64,000 bases of DNA from Thelonectria olida (GCA_020736575.1 JAGPYM010000008.1:1100001-1164000); one strand, 5' to 3'. Numbered from the stretch's first letter, positions 1 to 13,540 are shown. The notes: generated from the sequence alone by a model not told the origin. Made by a program: numbers and translations.

Positions 1-342
1 GCCACCAGACATGAACTTTCGGTATATAGGGACCTGAGCGTAAGGTGTGCGTCGAACAATGTAAGGGAGGGAAGCAATGAGCTGCTCCTCGGTCCTGGTG
101 GGAAGAGGGTCGAAGGAACGCTTGAGAATGCGTTTCTTTTCGGGAATCTTGTTCTTCGAATTCGGGTTGATGGGGACCTCAGATGGGTTGGGCTTGAATC
201 CGGCCTGGGCTCTGAAAGTTGCCGACGCGGTCTGGATGGTGGGGAGGAAGGAGCATCGTTGGAGAAATGGAGTCTTGAGAACGGGGCTCTGGAGAATAGA
301 CTGACGCCCTTGGGAAAGGGCTCGGGCGACGAGGAAGCGCAT
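1..342 (-). CDS. img2: Mitochondrial large ribosomal subunit protein mL49 (Img2), 5' part only
   Basis: Reading leftward from the ATG at 342-340 the frame stays open for 114 codons and runs off the window edge, so the gene is truncated by the window and not by mutation. The first ~45 residues are Arg/Ser/Ala/Gln-rich without acidic residues, as in a mitochondrial presequence. A basic stretch and then LPYIVRRTPYAQVPIYRK follow, which is the start of the Img2/mL49 domain. Known role of the family: structural protein of the mitochondrial 54S/39S subunit. It is divergent from eIF3e with about 430 bp between the two start codons. Identification rests on this conserved block; the C-terminal half is not visible. 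Confidence 0.85.
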   Translation of the reverse strand, partial: MRFLVARALSQGRQSILQSPVLKTPFLQRCSFLPTIQTASATFRAQAGFKPNPSEVPINPNSKNKIPEKKRILKRSFDPLPTRTEEQLIASLPYIVRRTPYAQVPIYRKFMSGG

Positions 343-773
343 CGTGATAGATATCGAGGGCGAGAGTCAGGGATTCGAAATATATTTGCAGGTGATGTGG
401 TCATGCAATTCAGGTGGTATTTGTTGCGTATGTTTCCCAAGTAGAAAAACAGAGATTTAGAGTCCAATTGACCAAGTTGGACTCGAACCGTCGTCTGGAT
501 ACACTGGTCTGTCGCGCGCTGAAGCTCTAGATGTTGAAGCTCTCACAGGAAAATCTAGGGATCACATGACATTGACCTTTGGAGGTTCGGCAAATCCACG
601 GCCGCACGCCAAACCCCACACCACTTGTGGATTGGCGAAATTCACCAAAAATCTGCCCCTCCATTCACAGGCCTTTGCGTCTTTACCCTCGCGACGAGCC
701 CTTTTACGCTGCCCATCTCTCGTCGACGTTCCTCTGCTCACGAAAAAGTTAACCCCCGATATCTCTGCCCACT
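343..773. promoter_or_regulatory. Divergent promoter region between mL49 and eIF3e
   Basis: This 431-bp stretch separates two divergently transcribed translation genes. It becomes pyrimidine-rich towards the eIF3e ATG (about 655-740), as is common just upstream of fungal housekeeping genes. An isolated tRNA B-box-like match lies at 479-489 on the minus strand, but no tRNA folds around it. No other feature is recognised. Confidence 0.5.
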
Positions 774-2179
774 ATGGAGGAAATTCTTACTGCCGTCTCG
801 GCTGACGGCTCGTCGATCATGCCCAACATCGCACCACACCTAAGCCGACACTTGCTATTCCCACTGATCCAGTTCGAGGGCGACAAGGCGGAGGAGAAGG
901 GCGATGAGGAGCAGGCCAAGAAGATCCTGTCTGGCAAGATCAAGCTTCTTGAGGACACCAACATGACCGACTATGTCGCCTCGCTCTACTGCGAACTTCA
1001 CGGAGTCGCAGACCCCCCGGCCGAGTACACCAAGAAGCGACAAGAGGTCCTGTCCCAGCTGGAGAAGTACGAGCAGGCCACGGCCAAGATTGCCGACCTC
1101 CTCACCCAGGATGAGGTCGTCAACGGACTCCGAAGCGACAAGGTGGCCAACTTGGAGTTCCTCAAGAATCAGCACGGAGTAAGTGGATCACAACTCCCAC
1201 GCGCGCGGCGCCCACAAACTTGAAGGTGGGACTTGAATGACTGACGGGGCACAAAATTATATAGGTCACCATGGAGATGGTCAACGCCCTCTACGACTTC
1301 GGCCAGTTCCAGTTCCGATGCGGCCAGTACGGTCCCGCCGCCGATATGCTCTACCAGTTCCGAGTTCTATCCACCGATAACGACAAGGTCTCGGCTGCTA
1401 CCTGGGGCAAGCTCGCATCCGAGATTCTCCAGACCAACTGGGAGTCAGCCGTCGATGAGCTCAAGAATGTGAGGGAGAACATCGATACCAAGCTTTTCAA
1501 CAACCCTCGTGCTCAGCTTGACCACCGAACAATGCTCGTCCACTGGTCCCTCTTCCCACTCTTCAACTTCGACGCCGCTCGAGAGCCTATCTTAGACATG
1601 TTCTTCTCCGCCGCATACATCAACACCATTCAGACCGCTGCCCCCTGGGCTCTGCGATATTTGATTGCTGCCGTTATCACCGGCCGCAGCCGTGCCCGCA
1701 ACAGCTCTCTCCAGCAGAAGCAGATGAAGGACGTCATCCGCTACGTCCGCCAGGAGGCATACGAGTACACCGACCCCATTACCCAGTTCGTCAACGCTCT
1801 TTACATCGCCCACGACTTTGAAGCTGCTCGTGAGGCTCTTCACAAGGCGGAGCAGGTCTGCCGTAGCGACTTCTTCCTTGCCTCGTCAGCCGATGCCTTC
1901 GTTGACGCTGCCCGACATCTCATTTGCGAGAGCTACTGTAAGATCTTTAGTCGCATGAACATCCGGGACTTGAGCGAAAAGCTCGGCTTGAACCCCGACG
2001 ATGGCGAGAAGTGGATTGTCAACTTAATCCGGGAGACCCGACTGGATGCCAAGATTGACAGCCAGGACGGCACCGTTGTGATGAACCACCCTCCCAACAA
2101 CGTCTACCAACAGGTGATTGAGAAGACTAAGGGCGGCTTCTTCAGGACACAGGTCCTGAACGCTGCCGTCTCGAAATAA
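774..2179 (+). CDS. int6: Eukaryotic translation initiation factor 3 subunit E (eIF3e/INT6)
   Basis: Two exons, 774-1178 and 1265-2179, joined in phase 0 across an 86-nt intron (GTAAGT to ATATAG), give 439 aa, close to the usual eIF3e length. The N-terminus has the [13 protein letters not shown] block typical of eIF3e, and the C-terminal half is a PCI domain (residues roughly 220-400, with [10 protein letters not shown] and DLSEKLGL segments). Family role: subunit of the eIF3 complex that recruits mRNA and initiator tRNA to the 40S ribosome in the cytoplasm. The start at 774 is the first ATG of the open frame and begins the conserved domain directly. The gene lies divergent to mL49 and convergent with APC1. 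Confidence 0.95.
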
Positions 2180-2852
2180 GAGCTTGATGTACTCCTTGAT
2201 GGGTCACAATGAGTGTTTTTTTTTATGACGACTCAGATTGGGGCAACGCAATCCACAAGGGGAACACTTTTTGTTTGAAGAGCTCTCCCGCCCACTTGAT
2301 CGGCCCTGCTGCTGCCTGAAGGGGCGTTTTTGGATGTTCCTTTCACGAAATATCCCAGGTGGACTGACGATGATGATGCATGTAACTTCATGATATCGAC
2401 AGGGAAAGGAGGAGACGGGAAGAGGACTGGTGGCAGGGAAAATAGCAGCGTGCGTGACTAAAGGGACCGAAAGATGGTGGGCTAGAAGAGCCCTGTATAT
2501 CCCCTGGTGATGCGGTTTGCATTGCATGGCGTTCTCGGAAAAGGGAAGAGGCAAAGGGGGGATAATGGAATTTAACGTGATTGTTGACCTCGAAATGATC
2601 TATATTCGCCTCATTACTTTGTTTGCCTGACGTTTCCTACGTTGAGAAGAGTTGACCCCATGGCCTACACCCAGAAACACTTTCGTAGAGACGGAATGCT
2701 GGATTGATGATGTCTTGCATATTCTTTTATCTCATGATTCGTATCAGACATTGATCTTTTTAACAATTGATCATTAGCCTGAGTTCCAGGGCCCTATCCT
2801 CATCGTCATCCCCTCGACGATTCCTATGACTTTGCTGATGGCGGACAACATT
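2180..2852. other. Convergent 3' region of eIF3e and APC1
   Basis: About 670 bp between the stop codons of two converging genes. A run of T follows the eIF3e stop (around 2215-2225), and the rest is mixed sequence. No conserved coding frame, tRNA or repeat is recognised; it probably holds both 3' UTRs. Confidence 0.5.
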
Positions 2853-5800
2853 CTACGAATCACCCTCCCGACCAGCCAGCCAAACCTTGCCCTTGAGCTC
2901 CTCGATAACGCTATCTCTCATCCACCAGATCCCTTCTCTCTCGGCGTCATGCTCTGCTTCATACTGCGGGTCGGTGATTGTCTCTTGGCTGTCGAAGACG
3001 TTGGGCTGAATGAGACGATCGCGCACGGCGCCCCATTCAAAGAGGAGACGAGCGCCCTCGAGGCGTTCGCGGTCAGTGCCTTCGACGATGCCCTTCTCCA
3101 TCTCCAACCGGGCGTCGATGGCGCTGCCGGTCTGGTGGGACTCGTCGTCGCGTTCGAGCACAACGGCCCTTTCGGCGTAGCTGATGCCACGAAGAGCGTC
3201 GAGTTGGAAGATCCACTCCAACGGCCCCTTGTCTCGGTCGTCGCTGCCCAATGCGCGCAGAGTCGATGCGAAGGCGCCCTCTCGCGGCGGACGTCGGCGG
3301 AGGTACAAGCTCTGCGTCTCTGCGAAAGCGGCGCGGATTTTGTCGTTGGTAAAGTCCAGCTCCATATCCCAGAACTGTGGACCACAGGCAGTCGAGACGC
3401 TTGCAATCTGGTCGAGCGGTGGGAGGAGACAAGGTGCAGTGCGGTCGAGAACAGGCTCCGTCGACGTGTTGCTACGCATCTTGATCTGCACGGGAACCGA
3501 GACGGGCTGTCCGGTGAGGACGTCCTTGGTGACGAGACAACGCTGCTCAGTGGCGAGAACCCAGAAGTGGCGGAGTGCTTGGAGATGCGAGCGGTTGTCC
3601 ATGACATCTATTGGGAAGACGGGGTAGAAAGACACCAACAAGGCGGCAATGGCCATGTTGCTCGTGCCAAAGGTAGCTGTTCCACATCCCAGGAATAGGG
3701 CTCCTACAGCTAGGTGAGCGGCCATGTGGGAACCATATGGTGTCTCCGCATCGTCACGACCGTGCAATGCACGAAGTCGACGCATGACTGCAATATCGCC
3801 TGTGCCGGCCATTACGATGGACGCGGACAGAGCCAAAATGTCCTGGCACATACGAGCATTGGTCCGAGCTAGCTCTTCGTCATAAGGGGGAACGCTGTCT
3901 GGGATGGATATATTCGTGGGCGGAATCCGGGTGATGCGTATGAACTGGTCCAGATAATGCAAGAGCAAATCTCGCACCTTGGGCGAGGCACTTCCAGAAA
4001 AACGAAGGGCGATGGAGAAGCATAGACCAGCGAGGATGCTGAAGAAGGGGAGATCAGTGGATCGGAGCTTGTTCGTCGAGTGCAGTTTGTGACGAGGGCG
4101 GTAGGCTCCAGGGAGATTCTTGTGAATCCAAGCGAACGTGGGTTCAATCTTGGACCAAAGAATCAGGTTTTTGGCAACAGTCCGAAGGAGCAGAATATCA
4201 GGGCGGACATAGTCGAACTGCAACACCGAGTCAGGGACGTCGATCTTGCGCGCAACAATCTGGTCCTCGGATTTCATGTATATGAGGGCAATGGCCATGA
4301 CTGCGCCTGCAGCCGCACGATCCAAGACATGAACAAGCTCGACATTCTTGGTTGCTGTTGCATGCGTGATGAGTTTCTCCGTGAGTCTCATGTCGTGCAA
4401 ACCCTTCAAGTCGTTGCCCTTGCCGAGGTTGATGAAGCCAAGCGCGAAGCCCGCGGCTAGACGATAGCATTCGCTTCGAAGAGGCTCTTGTTCATCATCT
4501 TCATCGATGTGTTCGACCTCTGAGAGCATGATCTCACTCATACGCCGGTGCTGACTATTGGCGTACAGCAGCCCGATGCCCATTATGCCCGATGTCTGCG
4601 TCAATGGCGATAGGTTCAGCTCAGCTGCCCCTCTCGGCAGCATACGAGTGGCGTGAACAGAGAGAAGTCGAGTGATTAAGGAGTCCATAGTGCCCATGTA
4701 GGAAGCAGCCAGACCCAGCAAAAGACCAATCGACGTCATCGTGTGCTTTGGTGTGAGGTACTTGAAAGCGACCCATTTGGCCACGTCCTTCAGGTGGCCG
4801 TTAAGTCCAAGGGCCAGGAGGAACCCAGCATGTCGATTGTTTAGCTCTTGGGTAGGCTTGTTGTAGAGGATCCAAGACGTGTCAATGCCCTTGGCTTGAG
4901 GAGAGATTGCCAGGCCGGCAGCAACCCCCTGGTGGAAAAAGCCCCAGCAGACCTTCTCCTCGGTGAACAGGGTCTTGTCAACCCCCACAGTGACATTGGT
5001 CGGCTTGACAATGCAGTTAAGATTGAAGCCACCGATGTGGAATTTCTGCGTGATCAGGGGGAATCGAAGATTGTAGTAGAGAAGCCCTCGGCCTGCCGGG
5101 ATAGCTAACGTCCCTACAGCAACTCGTGCCACAAGCTCCTTTTGCTTTTCGAGGTATTCACTTTCAGGCCAGCCTGGGTGGGGGTCAAGGCGAATCAGCC
5201 GCGCCTTGTGCGTCGACAGTATATCCTGGGCCTCATTGAGGCGTCTGTCTTCGTTGAAGAGGGTCCGAATGACAGCTTGACGTTCAGTTCCTTCGCCTTC
5301 GTCAAAGCCAGCGTTGTTTGTATCATCGACACTCTGACAGAGAAGCTTGAAATCCCAGGTAGCGGTATGTGTGGGTGTCTGGAACGAATCGTTAGCAGCT
5401 ATTTGATATACAGGAGAAAGAGGCATACCAAAATCTTGGAAACAGTAGGCTTTGGGCGTTTCCCGGGATCAAGAACGAGATTGATATCACTACGGTTTAC
5501 CAGCTCAAGAAGATCCTTGGACCAAGTTGACGGGGGATGTGGCTGACACAAAGAGATGGCATCCTGCAGAGGTACGAGGACTGCTTCTGGTAAAGTATCA
5601 AGGACAAAAGTTGTGATACCAGCGTCACGCATAGCCTCAACCATCTGAGAAGCCGGTGTGCTTGGCTTGATAAACCTGAAGAACTGCCTAAACATGAGAG
5701 TTCGAGGCAGAATTGAGTCCCACCGTCTGTCTTGCGACTTCTCTGTTTCGGAGAGCCGGGTGCCGGCATAGTAGATGTCGGCCGGGGTGGTGTAGGGCAC

Positions 5801-8771
5801 CTTGCGATCGCTCACAAGACGAGCCTGAATCCACTCGATGACATCAGGCCGTATCGGCGGCTGAGGAATGGGAGGCTTGAGATTGAGGTCTAAGACTTGT
5901 TAGCACAGGTCGTCGGCCGAGATGTGTTTTGGGTGACATACCCGAGGCTCGACGGTAGTCGACATCTTCCTGAATCCCTGCCTCATAGAGTGATGTAAAG
6001 TTCTGCCAGCGCAGCCATCTTGCGATTTGGCACAACACAACTCGAAGATCAACGCGCCCAGACGACACATATTCGGGAGTCATAATGTCCAGTTTCTGCT
6101 CCTCTAGGAGTAGATGGAGACCCATGAACACGTCCACGGCCACCTTTCGTCGACCTTCAGTGCTCTTGCCAATCGCCGTTGGCATAAACCCCGAAGTTCC
6201 GAAAGCCCCCTTGCCAAGAGGAGAAGCCATGTACTGCTTGGCCCAGTCGATGTGTCGAGAGATGAATTTTGGAAACGGGCTGTGATCTTCTGGCGGTGGC
6301 ATGCTGTCATCCACATCTTCGTCGAGAGCCCATTCCCAACCCCTGTTCATCATCCAGGCTGGACAGCCCAGAGAATTCGTTGTCTCGCCGGCTTCCAAGG
6401 CTTTCCAGTCGATTGAATCGCGAATAGAGTTGGAACGTCTATGCGCAGATCGCCCCTTGCGCGCTGGGGTTTGGGGTGTTGAATTGGCATTTGGATCTTT
6501 CCCGTCCAGACTCAGGAATGAGGCAAACAGCAGTATGACCATGGCGGACCACTCCATATCGGCAACGGACTGGTCTTGATCTCTCAACCATTGCATGCAA
6601 TGGAGCCATCCACCGCAAATGCGTTCTCCCAATGACTGGGGGAGAATGCTGCGGCAAACAGCCAAAACCTTGCGGACCTGAGGAGAGCGAGGCTCAAGCT
6701 GGACAAGAAGTTGATGAAGTCGACCCTCAGCGTCAACCACGTCAACGACGCCTCTTTTCCTAGGGTGACGAACGCCGACAATGCTTCCATTGCTGATGTT
6801 AATAACCTCTGACTTCCGTTGCTCTACATCTCGATCGATAGCTCTCCCACGGAACTGCAAGCTTTTCGTGTTGTCAACGAAAAGAAGAGAAAGTGAGATC
6901 TTGGTGAGCTCGCTCCATGGAGCTTGCGTACTAAGCTCATGTCTTCCATCCATGGACTCGGAAAGGATGAGTATCGCAGATTGGTCTCCATCAACCAATT
7001 TGCACGAATCGACAACATTTTGGGCACGTCGAAGGTCCACCACACTAACAGACACAGTTGGCTCTTCTGAGGCTTCCTTTCTCGCGGCTTTGGCGGTCAG
7101 GTCAACCTTGTGCTGGATGCCCAAGGCCAGAGTGATCAACTGAAGGCGCTTCTCGGTTGCGTCTTGAATGCCAATAGTGATCTGACTCCGGTTGTATCCT
7201 TCAATGGCAAAGGGAGGTGCGGTAAGAATGAAAACCTTGGATTGGTCGCTTGCGGGTTTGTCGTTGGTAGAATATCGCAAATTGGAGTTGTCCATGGGCA
7301 CAGTGGTAAGCCTGGTGAAGACAATTTCGTGCTGTAGGCCGTCAAAGTCGTGGTCATCCAGGCCCATATTGTGGAATCCCTCGTCTAGGCCAACGTCGAA
7401 AGGTGCCTCCAGCAGACTGCTTAGGCTGGGATGGATTTGCTGGTTGTAGTTGGCACTGAGCCGGTGGCTGCCTTGTGAATCATGTCGTTTTGATCCCGCA
7501 TGGCCGGCCAACAATGGCTGATCGGCAAAAACAGATCTTTCGTGAGACGCAGACAAATCTGCTCTTGCCAGCATGGAGCTGACACGACGAGAACTTCTCC
7601 TGGTTGCACCCTGACCCTCTTTGTCTTGTTGCTCCAAGGAAGACACCAGATCCAGCGGCTTTTCGAACTTTTCACTCTTCCTCTGTCGTTTCCCTGGGAG
7701 CGGTGCACCAAAACTCTCTCTAAGATTGGCTTGGACTGGGGTAGATGGTCCACTGGCAAAGCCTGGCTGCATCGAGCTCCTACGTCGTGCCTTCTTGCCC
7801 TTGGAGCTCTTTTGTCGATTGATGAAAGGGTCCTCGTGTTTCAGATACGTCAACCGCCATACCGTGTAGCTGCTTGATTCGAGATTTACGGTGATGCCAA
7901 TAATCAGCGGTTGGTGCAGATCCTGGCCTGAAGCACCCGGGATTTTTATTTCCTCGATATGGAGAATCTCCTCAGCCGGGTCAAGGAATGGTGGTTTTTT
8001 GGAGGCATTCCTTCTCAGTCCATTAGTCTTTTGGGGTTCCTGATCGGTCACAATCAGGCCCAGCTCCATCAACGGGTCTGTTAGCGAGACAAGTCTGGGC
8101 CACCGTGAGTCGGGGTGCTCCAGTTGCGGTTCCCAGAGGTTGTCCAGCGTTGAGCTTAATCTAAGCGGTTTAGGTTTGTTGAGGCCTTCGACAGAAAACA
8201 CAGTCTGTTGCGAGCTGTTGAAGGCCGTCAGCTGAGACGAGACGAAGGAGTTTGGTGGCACTCGTGGGAACTTGAAGGAAATCGGGGCCGAGTTCTCGTT
8301 TCGTTGTCTTCGCTGAATGATGACGCCGACGGGCCCAGCGAAGGCCGATTCAACCTCAAATGGCATGTGAACGACATGGCTTGCTCCAGCAAGGAAGTAG
8401 ATGTGCGCCTGAGTCTTGAGGAAGACAACCAAGGCTTTCGAGAGGGCGGGCCTCGTGCCTTTTTTTGCTTTCGATTCGACATGTTCGCTCTTGTCGTCTT
8501 CGGAGGTGGGGAAATATGCGAGGAGAGCATGTGTAATATTCTCCTTCTCTAAATCGAACTTGAATGTTTTTCGAAAGATACCCCCGCGACACCATACGAC
8601 ACAGCGGTCGGTTGTGAGTAGCTCATCCTCCACATCGATCTCCTCCTTGTCATCTGTACTAATGTCCCACGTATACGTGCTCGGGTGTGGGTTTTCGGGG
8701 AGTAATTGTTCCTCGATGGCATATGGAAGCCCTGCTGGCTTATGCAGCCCCAGGGACTTCACCGACGCCAT
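2853..8771 (-). CDS. apc1: Anaphase-promoting complex subunit 1 (APC1/BimE)
   Basis: Three exons on the minus strand (8771-5942, 5889-5429, 5378-2853) join in frame and give 1938 aa, the usual size of fungal APC1. Intron 1 runs GTATGT to CTTAG. Intron 2 is 50 nt (GTATGC to TTCCAG) with a clear GCTAAC branch site and is open in one frame, so a naive reading would break the protein into three. Residues 1-~700 are the N-terminal WD40-like region. The C-terminal half has the proteasome/cyclosome repeats, including TQTSGIMGIGLLYANSQHRR, a hallmark of APC1. Family role: largest scaffold of the APC/C ubiquitin ligase controlling mitotic exit in the nucleus. It shares a 430-bp divergent promoter with VPS41. 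Confidence 0.93.
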
Positions 8772-9201
8772 ATTCCAGTGGGCGCCATAAGCCGCTCGAG
8801 TGGTGTTCGAAGTCAGCCGTCTTGGACGTGTGGTTCTCTCGGGGGGGGATCGCGTGAATCGGGCCCTGGAATGCTGGACGGCAGAGCTAAAGGCGAGTTG
8901 CGCATAGACGCGTTGCGATGCGATGCGATTTCAAGGTCGAAATGCAGCGTGGGATGTGATGGTGGGGCGCGTCCGTGGTGGAGGGCGTTAAGCTTCCCAA
9001 GAGTGTTTAGGCGTGCCCCCAGTAAATTGATTGTGCTGGCTGGGCTCGTGACGTAGCTCCAGGTACCTCCGCCGCGCCGCAACTTGGAGCTGTCATAGCT
9101 CAACGCGGATACCTAAATTAAACCAGTTCCGACTCAACCTCAACATCGCTGCGTCCCACGGCTCTCAGCACCCCCGGCATGACCTCAATGCCGCTGGTGC
9201 A
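8772..9201. promoter_or_regulatory. Divergent promoter region between APC1 and VPS41
   Basis: This 430-bp region lies between the APC1 and VPS41 start codons. It includes a short G run near 8840 but no recognised coding frame or RNA gene. It presumably carries both promoters and 5' UTRs; no specific factor site can be assigned by eye. Confidence 0.5.
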
Positions 9202-12200
9202 ATGACAGACCAGTCGCCAAATTCCGGCGAACAGCTGGAGCACCAGCTCGAAGCGCCCCAGACTCAATCCGAGACCCCACGCGAGCAACCCGCCGGAACG
9301 TCCTCCGAAACTAAGGACGAAACCCCCGATCACAATGTGCTTCAAGAGGTGATATTAGGGAATGCGGCCATCGATGATGTTGTGAAGGCGGAGAAGAAAG
9401 AAGAGAAGGAAGAAGTGATGCCGCAGAGCGACGGCGATGGACGGCCAAAATCCCCTGCCAGCGACGACGAGACGCCCCTTCAGGAGAATGACGACAAGAA
9501 GCTGAAGGGGGAAGCTCTAGCAGAGGGCCAGGGAGAGGCTCAAGGACAAGCTGAACAAAAGGTAGAAAAGAAGGGAGAGGAAGAGGTGGAGGATAAAGAA
9601 GAAGAGGACGACGACGATGAGGATGAGGATGACGACGAGGAAGAGGATGATGAGGACGACGACGACGAGGAAGAAGAAGACGACGAGCCGAGGCTCAAGT
9701 ACGCTCGCCTCACCCAGCACCTCACTCCCGTCTATCGCAACGGCGATGCGACCAGTTCATTTCTCGTCGCCGGTGACAAAATGGTATTGTAAACCCTGCC
9801 ACCATCTCTGAAGCCCTGACTGACTGGCTCCTCAACAGATTGTTGGAACCCACAACGGCAACATCGTGAGTTCTTGATGTGTTCTGTGCTGGATGGGCTT
9901 CTCTAACCAAGATATAGCACGTAACTCAACTCCCAACCTTCCAATCTATTAGAGTCTATCACGCGCATTCTGCTTCCGTTACCAGCATCTCAATATCGCC
10001 ATATCCGCCCCCTCTTCCGACAGATAGATCCGATTCTCCACAGCGCGTGGCCACGCCTCCAGCCCCAAGCAACGCCTCAACCAGGGGAGATTCGTCCACA
10101 GCGGCATCGAGAAGACCCCGTGAGAGGTTTCCAATACCGAAAACGCCGTCAAATGATATATACGTCGCAACATCATCAATGGACGGTAACGTCTGCGTCC
10201 AGTCACTAGTCGATATGAAGGATGTTCAACTCCGCAACTTTGCCAGACCAGTTCAAGCCGTAGCGTTATCACCCGAGTTTAAAACAGACAGGACTTATTT
10301 GTCTGGAGGGCCGGCTGGCCAGCTCATCCTGACAGTCGGTGGTGGTCTTGGTAGGAGCACGTCAACGACAACTGGCACCGCCGCTGCTGCCGCTTCAGGA
10401 TGGCTTGGCAGCATGGGTATTGGGAATAACACTGGCAAAGACACCATCCTTCATTCCGGAGAGGGCACTATCAGCACGATCAAATGGTCCCTGTCGGGAA
10501 AGTACGTCGTCTGGTTGAACGAGCATGGCATCAAGATCATGCGGTCGAAGCTTCATCTGGAGAATGCAGATGCGGAGGGTGCTTGGAAGCGCATAGGTCA
10601 CATTGACCGACCACAAACAGAAGAGTGGGATACCATGGCCAGTGTTTGGAAGGGCCGTGTAGAATGGATCGACGAACGAGCTGTTGAATCGGATGAGTCC
10701 GAGCAGGGCCCCCTCGACAAAGTCGTTGCCCCTCTCGCTGACAAGTTGAAGGAACAGGCTATCTTGAGCAAGAAAAAGATTGAGAGACTCCTCGTTGGCT
10801 GGGGCAGTACAATTTGGATCATTCACGTTCATCCTGGAGGCGTTGGTGTCGGTAGGAACGTTGGTGAGAGGTCTATTGGCCGGGCTGAGATTGTCAAAAT
10901 GTGAGTTGTTCTTTTCCGGATACGTGATGTTGTAATGCTAACATTTCGCAGTCTTCGCATGGATTGCATCATTTCCGGAATTTCTTTATATACCCACAAC
11001 TTGTTACTTGTACTTGCATATTGTTTACCCGACGAAGAGGACGAAGAGGAGGATATCGAGGCATCATCAGCCAAAGGCCACAGATCTCAGGCTTCAACAG
11101 GCTCAGCAAAGAGCGAGCCTGCAGGAGGCATTCGACGACGACAAAACAATCAGCCCCCGGAACTGAGACTTATCGATCTCAACTCACAGGCCGAAGCTGA
11201 TAAAGATGGCCTCAGTGTCAGTCGGTATGAGAGGCTCACATCGGGCGATTATCATCTGGGGGTGTTACCAGCCCGCAATGCTGCCTCTGCGGTGGCCTCG
11301 TCCAAGGGAGTCCTTGAAGCGTTCGCCGGCCTTGGTTCGGACATGTGGAATGCTGCCATTAACCCAAGAATGCTCTTCAGTTCCGGGGCAAGCGTTCGGA
11401 GCAGGGAGAGTGGTGACGATGGGAGTCTAAATGCAGGCAGCACTATCGGTACCATTAGGCCAGGACCGAACAGAGGAGCGCCGACAGTTCATCCCGCCCT
11501 GGCTAAGCCCGGTGCCAAAGTGTTCATCCACAGTCCGTACGACTGTATTCTCGCGACCAGAAGGGACTTGGGAGATCACCTTGGGTGGCTCATGGAACGA
11601 CAGCAATACCAACGAGCCTGGGAGCTGCTGGATGAGCACCCTGAAATTGTGGCTACAAGCGACAAAATGAGCGACAATATCCCTGAGACTCCATTGAAGC
11701 AAGGAAGTGGTGAAGACATGTTTGATGATGAGTCTATCGCAGACTCAGCCTCCAGAAATGTATACTCCTCGGTCGAGAAAGAGAAGAGAAGGATTGGAGA
11801 GCTTTGGATTCAAGAGCTCATTGAGGATAACGACTGGATCTCGGCTGGTAAGGTCTGCGGCAAAGTCCTGACGGCTCCCGATAGATGGGAGAAATGGGTA
11901 TGGACATTTGCCGGCGCCCAGAGGTTTGATGAAATCACGAGCTATATCCCGACGGAGCCGATGCACCCTCGAATCCCCACGACCATCTACGAAGTTGTGT
12001 TGGGACACTACCTTCAAAATGATAAGCTACAGTTCCGAGACTTGCTCGAGCGCTGGCCTCCGGAGTTGTTCGACATAAAAACAATAACAACGGCGTTAGA
12101 GAATCAGCTCAAGTATCGTGATGTCAGGGAGGACAGCATTGATGACGGAGAAAAGGGGCGAGACTGGCGCATCGTCATGGAGAGCTTGGCCAAGCTCCAT

Positions 12201-13540
12201 GAGGCTAATGGACGTCAGCGCGAGGCTCTGAAGTGCTACATCAAGCTCCACGATGCAGACTCGGCATTCCGCTTGATCAGAGAGAACCATCTTGCAGATG
12301 CCGTTGCAGATGACATCCCCAGCTTCATCGGACTCAGAGTCTCGCCCGAAGATCTAAGTCAGATGACTGAAGAAGATCTTGAACATGCCACCGCGGAGGC
12401 CATCACACTGCTCGTGGACGAAGCTCAGCATGGTCTGTTGCGGCCGGAGGTCGTCGTAGAGCAGCTGTCGGCTCAACAGCTCAATCTATACATCTACTTC
12501 TACTTCCGCGGTCTCTGGAAGGGCGAAGGCATCGTCGAACACATGGGAGAGAATGTGGATCGATTGGTGATGGATAGTCAGTCTTTGGTTGACAGTTTCG
12601 CAGATTTAGCTGTGCATCTTTTCGCGACATACGACCGGGCTTTGCTGATGCAGTTCCTCAAGACGTCCGTTTCTTACACTTTTGAGAAGGTATGTTTATG
12701 CACCATGGTCTCTGGTAGACAAAAGCTAATTCAATTTAGGCTGTTCAAGAGTGCGAGCGATTCTCGTACTATGATGAGCTTGTATACTTGTACTCGAAGA
12801 CCGGACAGATGAAGCGTGCGCTCTACCTCATCATCGATCGCCTCAAGAATGTCAGCAAGGCTATTGAGTTTGCCAAAGAACAGGATGATCCTGATCTTTG
12901 GGAGGATCTGCTCAACTATAGCATGGACAAGCCTAGCTTCATTCGCGGCCTGCTCGAGCAGGTAGGCACTGCCATCAACCCGATCACATTGGTGCGACGA
13001 ATCCCCGAAGGTCTAGAAATCGACGGTCTCAGGGAAGGCCTCACGCATATGATGAAGGAACATGAGATCCAGTACAGCATCAGCTCGGGCGTCGCACGAG
13101 TCTTGCGCAGTGAAGTCGCAGCCGCGCAGAATGAGCTTCGCTCCGGCCAGCGCAAGGCAGTCAAGTTCGAAGTAGTCGTACATGGGACCGAACACGTCGA
13201 CGTAGAGGTCAAGGACGTGCCTACCGACCCCGACAATCCAGAGGTGACGGCCGCTCTAGAACACGACCATCGTGTTCCAGAGCCAGGGCATTGCGCGAGA
13301 TGCCACGAGCCGTTTACCGAGTACGAAATGGAGACTCTGGTGGGATTTGCCTGTGGACATGTGTTCCACGTCAGTCATCTGCTAGAAATGCTGCACAAGG
13401 GGAAGAAGGTGGACATTGACTTGGGGGATGGGGTTGAGCAGGGGAGTCGATATTCGGTGGGCATGAAGGTAATGAGGGCGCGGTTGTTGAAAGATAAGGT
13501 CAGAGGAGGGTGTCCTGTGTGTCATCCGAGTGAGAAGTGA
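9202..13540 (+). CDS. vps41: Vacuolar protein sorting-associated protein 41 (VPS41)
   Basis: Five exons (9202-9783, 9839-9865, 9918-10900, 10952-12689, 12740-13540) join in frame to 1376 aa. All introns are GT-AG and 50-55 nt long. Exon 2 is a 27-nt microexon encoding nine residues of the first propeller strand. Residues ~110-180 are almost wholly Asp/Glu/Lys. A WD40-like beta-propeller follows, then a CHCR/clathrin-type alpha-solenoid, and finally a RING-H2 finger (CARCHEPF, then CGHVFH, then CPVC). Family role: HOPS subunit and AP-3 partner in vacuole fusion and Golgi-to-vacuole transport. The long acidic N-terminal extension is a low-complexity feature. Identification is firm from the domain order and RING. 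Confidence 0.93.

Noticed and set aside
479..489. Sequence matching a tRNA B box (GGTTCGAGTCC on the minus strand)
   Set aside because: The flanking bases do not form a T stem or acceptor stem, and no clear A box or anticodon arm is found; probably chance or a decayed relic.
2826..3698. 290-codon open frame on the plus strand
   Set aside because: It lies wholly antisense to the conserved C-terminal part of APC1 and has no recognisable domain; it is a shadow of the codon bias.
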